Assembly (NCBI RefSeq): GCF_000178955.2
Contig: NC_016631.1
Coordinates: 992,001-1,056,000, forward strand
Origin: Granulicella mallensis MP5ACTX8
GTDB lineage: Bacteria; Acidobacteriota; Terriglobia; Terriglobales; Acidobacteriaceae
DNA: 64,000 nt
Direction of reading: 5' to 3'
This document shows positions 43,946-53,700 of the stretch, piece by piece. A program made the position numbers and the translations under genes. A model generated the notes under the pieces. The model saw only the letters and a list, made by a program, of their open reading frames with translations. It was not told the origin of the DNA and did no database searches. Position 1 is the first letter of the stretch, and each line of letters opens with the position of its first letter.

Positions 43946-44055
43946 AGCAAATCTCCTGTAGGTGTATAGCGAAACCACGACACTTATGGCCGTTTTTTCC
44001 CAGAAAAACGGTACCGCAAGCCCGATTCAACCACCCTCCTAACAGGAGATTTGCT
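43946..44055. repeat. 110-bp inverted-repeat element with inner hairpin
   Basis: Ends AGCAAATCTCCTGT (43946-43959) and its exact complement (44042-44055). Inside, CCGTTTTT (43990-43997) pairs with AAAAACGG (44004-44011). No gene. It lies in the otherwise empty gap 43687-44368 between the BlaI operators and the first LacI gene, where no convincing coding sequence was found. Confidence 0.6.
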
Positions 44056-44368
44056 CTAAAGGCGGCAATGATCTCAGCCATTGTGAGCAGGTTAGCGGAA
44101 AGCTCAATGCGCTTGCCATCAAGATAAAAACAGCGAATTCAATTGCGCTGTGCGCCGTTGTGGGATGCATGTTGGAGAAGGGGACGTGTCCGGCAAAGCT
44201 GAGGATGCGAGCACACTCATCTGCATCGATCGCATCACCCTGCGTGAAGCTGACAGAGGCAGCACCCAATGCATAGAAACATGCCGCTCATCGTCACGAT
44301 GCTGGGGGGCAACTCTGGCATAGGATAAAACAGAAGAAGTCCGCGAAGAGACGCATCGGCCCACACGA

Positions 44369-45433
44369 ATGACGGCAAAGAAAAAACGAGCAGTACCGCA
44401 CGGAAAAAAACCGGCGACGATGAGGGATGTTGCACGCCGGGCAGGTGTATCCGTTGCAACCGTCTCACGCGCTCTCGATGGATCTTCGACTGTTGCGGAA
44501 GAGACCGCTCTGCTGGTTCAGAACGCGGTGGAGGCCCTGGACTTTGTCCCGAATATCTCCGCTCGAACCTTGAAGTATGGTCAGAGCAGGGCATTAGGCG
44601 TCATTATTCCCGATCTCTCCAATCCCTTCTTCTTCGAGTTCCTGCGTGAGTTCGAAGCTCTTGCCTCGGCAAACGAGCAGGTGGTTCTGCTGGCGAATGC
44701 GGAGACAAGCACAGGCGGCCCGCGAAGCTCCGTTCGCCAGATGCTTATGCGGCTTGTGGATGGGGTCGTGGTGATGCCGTCCATCGACGAACTGGAACCC
44801 TATCAGTTGCTCACCCTGCGCAAGGTTCCGACGGTAGCCATCGACAGCCGCCGCGTTGGACCTTATTTCAGCGATGTGAGCCTGATGCACGAAGAGGGGA
44901 TGCTACAGGCGGTAGGGTGCCTGAAGGAGCTCGGACACAGACGCATCGCGTTCATCGCCGGCTCCGAGGGACTTTTCATCTCCAGTATCCGGCTTGAAGC
45001 TTTCAGGTCGGCACTCCGGAAACACCTGATCCCTGAACGTGCGGGATACATTCGCGCAGGTAACTACCGCGTGGACGGCGGCGATCGTGAGATGAGAGCG
45101 CTTCTGGAGCTTCGCGACCGCCCGACCGCCGTGATCGCCATTAATGACATGACTGCCCTAGGCGCGCTAAGGGCCGCCAGGGCTGCTTCCGTCTCCGTTC
45201 CGGGAGATGTGTCGGTGATTGGCTTTGATGGAATTGAGCTCGACGAGGTGGTAAGTCCTACGCTGACCACCATCAGTGTCTCCCGCGCACATATGGCGAA
45301 GAGTTGCCATACGGCTCTCAAAGAGTTGCAGACCGCGCGGCATCATGAGGGAAGACAGTTCCAGGTGCCGGTTGAACTGGTTCGCAGGCAATCCACGGGG
45401 CCAGCCCGCAGACTACGCAAGGCCGTACTCTGA
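44369..45433 (+). CDS. LacI family transcriptional regulator
   Basis: 354 residues from ATG at 44369; a later in-frame ATG right before the HTH ('MRDVARRAGVSVATVSRALDGSS') is an alternative, since neither has a strong ribosome site. HTH with hinge helix at about 18-75, then a periplasmic-binding-protein-like sugar domain ('ALGVIIPDLSNPFFFEFLREFEALA', 'VSVIGFDGIELDEVVSPTLTTISV'). It is convergent with a second LacI gene (five-base gap) and near the galactomannan locus; either may control it. Confidence 0.9.
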   Translation: MTAKKKRAVPHGKKPATMRDVARRAGVSVATVSRALDGSSTVAEETALLVQNAVEALDFVPNISARTLKYGQSRALGVIIPDLSNPFFFEFLREFEALASANEQVVLLANAETSTGGPRSSVRQMLMRLVDGVVVMPSIDELEPYQLLTLRKVPTVAIDSRRVGPYFSDVSLMHEEGMLQAVGCLKELGHRRIAFIAGSEGLFISSIRLEAFRSALRKHLIPERAGYIRAGNYRVDGGDREMRALLELRDRPTAVIAINDMTALGALRAARAASVSVPGDVSVIGFDGIELDEVVSPTLTTISVSRAHMAKSCHTALKELQTARHHEGRQFQVPVELVRRQSTGPARRLRKAVL

Positions 45434-45438
45434 TTCTT

Positions 45439-46455
45439 CTAAGGCACCAGGTAATTGTGTGTTCCACACGAACGCCGCACGACGAGTTCCGCCGGCAGGA
45501 CGATTCGCTTCGGTTTGCCTTGTGGCTCTGTTGACGTCAGCTTCGAAAAGAGGAGTTCAGCGCCGATACGCCCCATGGCATCGCTTGGTTGCCGTACAAC
45601 GGTGACGGCCGGTTGAATGATATCCGCCATTTCGAAATCATCGAAACCTATAAGAGCGATCTCCTCGGGAACCCTGACCTTCAGGCTGGAAAATGCATGC
45701 AGCGTGTTGCGTGTCGTGAGGTTGTTGCTGCAGAAGATGGCTGTGGGTGGGGATTTGCGGTCGCGCAGTGTACGTATCGTTTGCAGTGTTTCCCACGGTG
45801 ATTCGGTTACGACATGGGAATCTTCCTTCAGCCCTGCTGCTTCCATCGCGGCGCAGTAGCCCTGTAGCCGTTGCCGCATCGTCCAGAGTTCGAGGGTAAG
45901 GCCGATACAGGCGATACGACGATGGTGATGATCGATGAGATGTTGCACGCCCAGTTGAGCCCCGCGCTTGTTCTCCACAACGACAGAATCAAAATGGCTG
46001 CCTGCAATCGGACGGTCGAGGGTCACAATCGGCGTTTGTGTGAACTCGGGATCGTTCAGAAGGGTCTTGCCTCTTGCGGGGATAATGATCAGGCCCTCAA
46101 CATGGCGGCGCAGCATTCGCTTGGCTTCCATTAACTCTGTCTGAGGATCTTCGTCGGAGGTCGTGATGACAGTCGAATACGAATGCTGTTTGACCACCAG
46201 GCTGATCGCATCCGCGCAGACGGCGAAGAACGGATCGTGGAGATTCGGAACAATAATGCCAATCTGATGGGTACGCTGCTCGCGCAGGGACCGGGCGATC
46301 TCGTTGGGCAGATAGTTGAGCTTCGCAACCGCGTCCAGCACTCGGCTCTTGGTCTCTTCACTGACTGGGACGTTGCCCTTGAGGACGCGAGATACGGTCA
46401 TCGTGCCGACACGTGCCAGCTTGGCTACATCACTCATGCGCACGGGACGATTCAA
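45439..46455 (-). CDS. LacI family transcriptional regulator
   Basis: 338 residues from a TTG at 46455. GGAGG lies eight bases upstream of the TTG and would be too far from the ATG six codons later, so the TTG start is favoured. HTH and hinge at about 5-60 ('MSDVAKLARVGTMTVSRVLKGNVPVSEETKSRVLDAVAKLNYLPNEIARSL'), sugar-binding domain 60-335. It stands divergent from the TonB receptor at 46992, whose promoter holds two central-CG palindromes of LacI type, so it is the best candidate for the locus repressor. Confidence 0.9.
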   Translation of the reverse strand: MNRPVRMSDVAKLARVGTMTVSRVLKGNVPVSEETKSRVLDAVAKLNYLPNEIARSLREQRTHQIGIIVPNLHDPFFAVCADAISLVVKQHSYSTVITTSDEDPQTELMEAKRMLRRHVEGLIIIPARGKTLLNDPEFTQTPIVTLDRPIAGSHFDSVVVENKRGAQLGVQHLIDHHHRRIACIGLTLELWTMRQRLQGYCAAMEAAGLKEDSHVVTESPWETLQTIRTLRDRKSPPTAIFCSNNLTTRNTLHAFSSLKVRVPEEIALIGFDDFEMADIIQPAVTVVRQPSDAMGRIGAELLFSKLTSTEPQGKPKRIVLPAELVVRRSCGTHNYLVP

Positions 46456-46770
46456 ATAGCCTGCCTCCAGGTGATGATTCTGATGGTTCGAGCGCGTTTT
46501 GATTTTACGCGATAAAACCGCTCATCGTGTCCATCACGAGGAGTTCTTCGCCGCTATACGGTCGACAGCTTCTCAGGAGCAACTGATTGATAGATAAAGA
46601 GTCTGAGGCTTGTATCGTGCCATGTGGCAGTCCGATTTCTCAGCATGATTGAGCGCTCAAATTACACGCTTGAACTCTGAAGCGAGCGTCTGATGGCGTA
46701 GTTTGGATAGTCCCCGAATTTAAAAAACGAAAAACTTCTTGACAGTGATTCCGGAAAATATGTATATAGG

Positions 46771-46799
46771 TTGACGTCTTGATATCGATATCATATAGA
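46771..46799 (+). promoter_or_regulatory. Sigma-70-type promoter of the galactomannan locus
   Basis: TTGACG (46771-46776), exactly 17 bases, TATAGA (46794-46799). The spacer contains a perfect palindrome TGATATCGATATCA (46780-46793). Transcription would start near 46806, giving a leader of about 186 bases before the TonB receptor gene. Confidence 0.65.
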
Positions 46800-46817
46800 A
46801 ATTTGAGAGGCGAAGGT

Positions 46818-46837
46818 TTATGTAACCGGATACATAA
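46818..46837. promoter_or_regulatory. LacI-type operator
   Basis: TTATGTAACC/GGATACATAA is an inverted repeat with central CG and one non-matching pair, the usual LacI/GalR operator form. It lies about 12 to 31 bases after the predicted start of transcription, where a repressor would block elongation or initiation. It shares the TAACCGG core with the half-sites before the GH97 gene. Confidence 0.65.
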
Positions 46838-46991
46838 GACTGCCCAAAAACAATCAAAGTAAGAACTCTTCAATGCTGCGCTCAAATTTGTGACGTCTTA
46901 GTCGCGAATCCTGCAAGCGCTGAAAGTTCACGACAGTGCCCCAGCAGAGGGCATCAGTTTCCGGGTACTTACCTGGATCGAAAGGACCTTT

Positions 46992-49900
46992 ATGTCTAAA
47001 AATATTTCGATTAAAGCTGCAATCAATACGTTTAGCGTGGCCAGCGCTGCTACAAAATATGCTTCGGTCAGGAATATTCTTCGTCTCCTCTGCCTGGCAG
47101 TTCTTTTTCTGTCCGCTTCCACCGTGTTCAGCCAGGAGTTTACAGGCCGCGTTACGGATCCATCCGGCGCAGCGGTATCGAAGGCGAAGGTCACCGTAAC
47201 AAACCAGGACACAGGGGTAGCTGTTACGACAGCGACGACCGGTAGTGGAGACTACACGGTGCCTTATCTGCGCCCGGGTTTGTATTCCCTCAGTGCGGAA
47301 GCGCAGGGGTTCAGCCAGGAGGCACGCACACAAATCACCCTGCAGGTGGGGCAGACCGCAGTCATCAACTTCACGTTGAAAGTGGGTTCGATCAGTGAGA
47401 CGGTGACTGTTCAATCGGACGAAGCCTTGCTGGCGGGCAGCGGTGATGTTGGCGAGGTTGTGGAGAATACGCGCGTCACGGAGCTTCCTCTCAACGCCGG
47501 AAACGCAATGACGCTTGCCACTCTCAGTGCCGGTACAAGCTTGTATGCCGACCCGAAGTATCAACGTCCCTTCGATGACATTCAGGCCGATCTGTCTATC
47601 AATGGCGGCGGTGCAGGTAACAGCCAGATTCTCCTGGACGGCGTCTCGAATGAGGCCGCCCATGGCGATGCTTACAACGGCACGAATGGACAGATTGGCT
47701 ACATTCCGCCTACCGAAGCCGTTGGAGAATTCAAGATCATTACCAACCCTTACAGCGCCGAGTTTGGCCGTGCCTCTGGCGGCGTCATCGATATGACGCT
47801 GAAGAACGGAACAAATACGGTGCATGGAAGTGTGTATGAGTTCGCGCGCAGAACCTTCCTCGATGCGAACAGTTGGGCAAACAATTTCAGTGGCAATCCC
47901 AAGACTTCACAGCGGCGAGACCAGTATGGTGCCGAACTGGATGGTCCTGTCGTATTTCCAAAGCTCTACAACGGTCGCGATAAGACCTTTTTCCTGCTCC
48001 AGTTCGAAAACTTTACGAACACCGACCCCGGTACATTGATTGTTTCCGTGCCTCAGCCGGAATGGTTTAATGGCGATTTCAGCAAGCTGACCTACTATGA
48101 CGTAGCCTCTAAGTCTTATAAGCCGGAGATCATCTACGATCCGCTGACGCTGCACGATAACGGTTCAGGTGTTCTGGTTCGTGATCCATTTCCAGGGAAT
48201 ATCATCCCGGCCTCACGTATCAATCCTGTTGCGCAAAAGATTCTCTCGTTTTACCCCTCGCCAAATCTTCCGTCGACAGCAGGCCTGAATACCTGGGTTA
48301 GTAACTATCAGACACCGCAGCCTCTGGTGGATGTCTACAGAAACGTTCTGGCTAAGATCGACCAGAATATCTCCAGCAAGGATCGTCTGACCCTGCGTTA
48401 TGGCTATTGGGAACGCTCTGAGACGCAAAACTATAACGGCATTCCGGGAGCTGCAGCTCAAGGCGAGTATCCCCATGGCGAGCGCAGCAATACCTTCGCC
48501 ACGGATTGGGTGCACACCTTCACTCCCAACCTGCTGTTTGATTTCAGAGCATCGGTCATCGTTCGTGGCAATATTGCCGAAACAGGCCCTGCCAACTTCG
48601 ACATTACTTCTCTCGGACTCCCTCCGTCGCTCGTATCTGAGCTCGGAATCTTTGCGAACCACTTCCCCTCCATTGGGGCGAATGAGTTCACCACTTTGGG
48701 TAACTCAGGCGGCCAACTGACGATTGGCAACTCTTTGGCCATGTTGCCGAGTGTGACGTGGGTCAAAGGGAAGCACACGATCCATGCTGGAATCGATTGG
48801 CGCATCCTCCAGGACAGTACGCGTGGTGTCCAGGGTGGCATGTCACTTAGCACCGATCGCACCTGGACACAGAAAATTTACAACACGGGTGATCCGGGCA
48901 GTGGTAACTCGATCGCCTCGTTCCTGCTGGGTACCGCGAACTCAGGCAGTATCAATATATCTCCGAACATATTCTTCTCCCAGCACTACTACGCACCGTT
49001 TGTTCAGGACGACTGGAAAGTCACACCTCGGCTTACATTGAATCTTGGAATTCGGTATGACCTGAACGAACCACCCGTCGATCGTCATAACCGGGCGGAC
49101 TACGGCTTCGATACAGAGGTGGTCAACCCTGTTAACTCTCAGATCGACCAGAGTGCCTTGCCGAATGGGCCGGTGAAGGGCGGGATGACCTTTGTGGGTG
49201 TGAATGGAAATCCCCGCGCCTTCTATTCCGCCACGAAGACAGATGTGCAGCCGAGGTTTGGTTTTGCCTTTGCGGTGGATGATCGCACCGTGCTGCATGG
49301 TGGTTTTGGGGTGATGTACAGAAACCCGAACCCCGGTCCGAATCAATATGGTTTCTCGTCTACAACTTCGTATGTCGGGTCGAACGACGGAGGAAAGACC
49401 CCCATACCGCAGAGTGTATCGAATCCGTACCCAACCGTTATTCAGCCGACAGGATCATCGCTGGGATACCTCACTGCCCTCGGACAGGGGCCCTATTTCA
49501 TCAACCCGCATTACAGGACACCTCAGTTCCAGACATTCTCTGTTGGTATGCAGCATCGTTTCCTGAAGAACGACACCCTGGAGATCAACTATGTCGGGAC
49601 TCGGACCTATCACAACGACAGCAACGACAATATCAATCGCATCGCGACAACAGCTTATGCGAACTGCAACATCTTGTTGGGTGGAGATCCCAGCCGTTGC
49701 GACAGCGCTGCTGGCAGCTATGTAAAGAACCCCTTCTATCAAGCTCCCGCCTTCCAGGGGACCGGCTACTATACGGCTTCTACGATCCAGGCCATCCAAC
49801 TCACCCGTCCTTTCCCCCAGTTCACTGATATTCAGGAGTACCAGCTGAATAACGGCCGCTCCTGGTACAACGCCATGCAGGCGACAGCGATGCATCAGTG

Positions 49901-50630
49901 GAACAAAACCCTGACGCTGCATGCGACCTATACCTGGTCAAAGACCATGGATTCGGGCGGCTATGCCGATCAGATCTATCGCATTCCCTCAAGGAATATC
50001 GACTCATTAGACGCCACCCATGCCGTCACCCTCTCAGGTGTCTGGCTGCTCCCGGTTGGCCGGGGTCAATATTTCCTGGGCAATATGAATCGGGTACTGG
50101 ATGAGGTCATTGGCGGTTGGGAGTTTGGATCGCTTTATGTGTACCGGTCAGGTTTTCCATGGCAAGTGAATGCAAACAGTCAAAACACCTTGTATTTGTC
50201 GAACGCCTGGGTTCCGAGGCAAAACGACCCGTCGATTGCGAATGCCATACGTGGGGTGAAGCCCTGTGCTGCCCAATATGTACAGCAAAGCGATAACTCC
50301 TATGTGTTGACGCCGATTCAAAGCAATTGCGGAGGAAACTACAACTTCATCGTGAATCCCCGCTATGCCGCAACGCAAAACAATATCTACTCCGGCATTC
50401 GAAATCCCGGCACCTGGGACTGGGACATAAATCTCGCAAAGAACTTTGCGATCTATGGACGTCTTCATCTCCAGCTTCGCCTCGAGGCGTTCAATGTCCC
50501 AAACCACCCAATCTTCGCCGGAAGTTACGACAATGGTCCGCTGGATGCAGGCTTTGGAACGATCAACAAGACTTCAGGGCAAACCAATCAACCCAGGCAA
50601 GCTCAATTGGGAGCGAAGTTCCTCTGGTAG
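46992..50630 (+). CDS. TonB-dependent receptor, Oar-like, 1212 aa
   Basis: 1212 residues; AAAGGA lies before the ATG. A long N-terminus holds a signal peptide ('ILRLLCLAVLFLSASTVFSQ', cleavage near residue 49). A carboxypeptidase-regulatory-like domain (about 50-130, 'FTGRVTDPSGAAVSKAKVTVTNQDTGVAV'), a plug ('DDIQADLSINGGGAGNSQILLDGVSNEAA', 'YSAEFGRASGGVIDMTLKNGTNTVHGSVYEF') and a barrel ending GAKFLW follow. It is first in a rightward run with two alpha-galactosidase-type enzymes and a beta-mannosidase, so a galactomannan oligosaccharide is the likely ligand. No SusD-like partner is present, as is normal outside Bacteroidota. Confidence 0.9.
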   Translation: MSKNISIKAAINTFSVASAATKYASVRNILRLLCLAVLFLSASTVFSQEFTGRVTDPSGAAVSKAKVTVTNQDTGVAVTTATTGSGDYTVPYLRPGLYSLSAEAQGFSQEARTQITLQVGQTAVINFTLKVGSISETVTVQSDEALLAGSGDVGEVVENTRVTELPLNAGNAMTLATLSAGTSLYADPKYQRPFDDIQADLSINGGGAGNSQILLDGVSNEAAHGDAYNGTNGQIGYIPPTEAVGEFKIITNPYSAEFGRASGGVIDMTLKNGTNTVHGSVYEFARRTFLDANSWANNFSGNPKTSQRRDQYGAELDGPVVFPKLYNGRDKTFFLLQFENFTNTDPGTLIVSVPQPEWFNGDFSKLTYYDVASKSYKPEIIYDPLTLHDNGSGVLVRDPFPGNIIPASRINPVAQKILSFYPSPNLPSTAGLNTWVSNYQTPQPLVDVYRNVLAKIDQNISSKDRLTLRYGYWERSETQNYNGIPGAAAQGEYPHGERSNTFATDWVHTFTPNLLFDFRASVIVRGNIAETGPANFDITSLGLPPSLVSELGIFANHFPSIGANEFTTLGNSGGQLTIGNSLAMLPSVTWVKGKHTIHAGIDWRILQDSTRGVQGGMSLSTDRTWTQKIYNTGDPGSGNSIASFLLGTANSGSINISPNIFFSQHYYAPFVQDDWKVTPRLTLNLGIRYDLNEPPVDRHNRADYGFDTEVVNPVNSQIDQSALPNGPVKGGMTFVGVNGNPRAFYSATKTDVQPRFGFAFAVDDRTVLHGGFGVMYRNPNPGPNQYGFSSTTSYVGSNDGGKTPIPQSVSNPYPTVIQPTGSSLGYLTALGQGPYFINPHYRTPQFQTFSVGMQHRFLKNDTLEINYVGTRTYHNDSNDNINRIATTAYANCNILLGGDPSRCDSAAGSYVKNPFYQAPAFQGTGYYTASTIQAIQLTRPFPQFTDIQEYQLNNGRSWYNAMQATAMHQWNKTLTLHATYTWSKTMDSGGYADQIYRIPSRNIDSLDATHAVTLSGVWLLPVGRGQYFLGNMNRVLDEVIGGWEFGSLYVYRSGFPWQVNANSQNTLYLSNAWVPRQNDPSIANAIRGVKPCAAQYVQQSDNSYVLTPIQSNCGGNYNFIVNPRYAATQNNIYSGIRNPGTWDWDINLAKNFAIYGRLHLQLRLEAFNVPNHPIFAGSYDNGPLDAGFGTINKTSGQTNQPRQAQLGAKFLW

Positions 50631-50711
50631 TGACCGGGCTATAGCAAAGAATGACGCGGGATCCGTACCGCTACGCATCGACGTGGCGAAAACGCTGGAC
50701 AGGAGATAGTT

Positions 50712-53700
50712 ATGAAAACTACGAAAACAACTCAATGCGGACAACCAGTCCAAAAGATGTGGAACTACACGTTTGTTCTTGCGGCCTGGATCTGTTCGCT
50801 TTTGATGTTCAGCCAACTGACAGCATGCAGCGGCGGTGCAACTACTGGAGGCCCACTGACGGTGGCCTCCATGTCGCCGCTGCAACTCACAACAAATGGC
50901 GGACAGGTCGCTTTTGCGGGCACCAACTTTACACCGGACACTACTGTAAAGTTTGGTGATGCCGCAGCCCTGAAGGTGTACTTTCAGAGCTCTACGCTCA
51001 TCACAGCGGTGTCGCCCGCGGTTGGTTCACCCTCGACTACGGATGTGACCGTCAGCAGCCCCAAAAACGGATCGGTTACACTCTCCGGCGCCCTGCAATA
51101 CGTCCCGCCACCCCCTCCCGTGGTCGTTGGTTCCTGCACAACGTTCCCCTGCACCTATAAGGCCACTGATCCAGGGAATACGCTGGTGGGCGGCGCACAA
51201 ATATCAGCTTGTGCGGGTTGCCCCGATGGAATTAAGGTCGGTAGCCTCGGCTACGGCAGCGATGTCATCATTAATCATATTTATGCACCCACTACAGGAA
51301 ATTACACACTGACGATCTCCGGTTGTGAGGGCGGAGGAACACAAAACTACCAGGTGATTGTGGATGGCGCACCGCCCGTCATTGTGCCACTTAGCGGTAG
51401 CAACTGGTTTGCACCGGCTCCGCCTGTTTCTATTACGGTCCCATTGCAAGCAGGGGCGAATAATACGATCGAGTTAGGCAATGCGACCGACTATTCTCCG
51501 GATGTCGTTTCCATCCAAATCAATTCTTTGGTGCAGACACCGCCTATTACAGTTACTGCGATCAGCCCAACCCAAGTGTTGCAGTCGGGTGGCACGGTAC
51601 AATTCACCGGCACAAACTTCACCCCAGATATTTCTGTGAAATTTGGCGGGGTCGCAGCGACTTCATTTACTTATACAAGTCCGACTCAATTCACTGCGGT
51701 TGCGCCTGCAGCCACAGCAACTGGAGCGGTAGATGTTGTGGTCTCTTCTCCAAGCGGCGGCACTTTCACCCTGCCCAAGGGCCTGACGTACGTTGCAGAG
51801 TGCACCACGCTCCCATGCACCTACGCGGCGACGGACCCCAACAACACACTTGTTGGTGGCGCAAAGATCGGCACTTGCTCTGGATGCCCAGGCGGCGTGA
51901 AAGTCGGCAATCTGGGATATGGTGCGGATGTGATCATCAACAACGTATTCGCTCCGGCGAATGGCAATTACACTCTGACGATCACTGGGTGTGAGGGCGG
52001 AGGTACGCAGAACTATCAGGTCATCGTGGATGGAGGAACGCCTATCCTTGTTCCTCTTACAGGCAGCGACTGGAATAATCCAGCAGCACCCGTGTCAATT
52101 ACGGTACCCCTGCAAGCCGGTGATAAAAACACGGTTGAGCTGGGTAATGCGACTGAGTATTCCCCTGATGCCGTCTCGATCATGATCAGTGCCGCTAATC
52201 CAGCGACAGTTCCCACCATTACATCGATCACTCCAAACCAGTCGTCGATTACAGGTGGCCAGGTTGTGTTGCAAGGCACGAACTTCGAACCCAACTCTAC
52301 GGTCACCTTTGGAGGCATCGTTGCGCCTGGTTTCACCTTCCAGAGTTCGACCCATGTTACCGTGAATGCGCCTGCCAGTCCGACGGCAGGAGTAGTGGAC
52401 GTAGCCGTGAACACGCCGACTAACGGTGATGTAACGGATGCGAAGGCCTTTACTTATACAGGATCGGCGGCCTGCACGAGCGCAACCTGTGTCTATCAGG
52501 CCTGGGACCCAGCCAATACCCTTAGCGGTGGTAGTAAGACTGCGACCTGCATCGGCTGCCCCTATGGTCTCAAGGTAGGAAACCTGGGATACGGCGCAAC
52601 GGTGACGATCAACAACGTGTATGCGCCGGCCGACGGTAACTACCTTCTAACCCTGGTTGCAAGTGAAGGTGGAGGAGATCAGAACCTCTTAGCCATTGTG
52701 AATGGTGGAGCTGCAATTACTCTCCCTTTCACAGGACACAACTGGTATCTTGCAACTCCACCCGAGGCCGTCACCATCCCGCTGAAGAAAGGTAGCTCCA
52801 ATACCATTCAGCTGGGCAATGCTTCCAACTATTCCCCGGATGTCGTCTACGCCATTGTGAGTCCGGCAAATACACCCGCCACGCCACCGACGCCTCAAAC
52901 CGTGGCCATGCAAAGCGGTTCAACGACGGTGACGTATGACCTGAGCACGGGACTTGCGACGTTCAGCTACAACGGCGTTGACAAGATTTCTAACTTCTAT
53001 GCGCAGGGCTATAACGGCTTTACTTTGTACCAGTCAATATCGTCGGTCTATACCCGCACCGCCGCTAATCTTCCCAACGGTGAGACGGATATCACCCTTA
53101 CTGCTTCAGACGGATCGCCAACCCTCATTCAGCGGTTCTTCTTGAGCAATAACCATTTCACTACCCAGCTCGAGATGGATGGTACGGGGCTGAGCAGCAA
53201 CGAAATGTCACCCATCGTTGTGCGTGGAACTGGAGCGGTCGATCTTGGCAGCTACGCGGACACGCGGTTCCTGCAGGTGCCCTTCGACAACGATAACTTC
53301 GTAAGTTATAACGCAGGTTCATCGAATGGATGGGCAACGACGGGTTTCGAGGTCGGTGCCTTCTACGACAACACCAGCCGTAACGGTCTCGTGATCGGCT
53401 CCGTCACGCACGACAATTGGAAGACGGGCATCTCGATGTCCGGCAGCAGCAGCAAGCTGGATGCCTTGACAGCCTTTGGCGGTGCGAATACACCGTCGGA
53501 CCAGCTGCCACACGCAGCGGTGATCGGCAACAAGATCACATCTCCGACTGTGCTGGTTGGCTACTATAGCGACTGGCGCGATGGCATGGAAGATTATGCC
53601 AACGCAAATGCGCAGGTCACACCGATGCTGGCCTGGTCGAAGCCTGCCCCAATGGGTTGGGGCTCGCTTGGGCCAAACGAAGCCGGCCTCACGATGACTC

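Noticed and set aside
43860-44364. Small frames of 60-90 codons between BlaI and LacI
   Set aside because: No ribosome sites, no motifs, and they overlap an inverted-repeat element; treated as non-coding.
46854-47825. 323-codon leftward frame opposite the TonB receptor start
   Set aside because: It would overlap the promoter, operator and signal peptide region of the receptor; no motif; antisense shadow.
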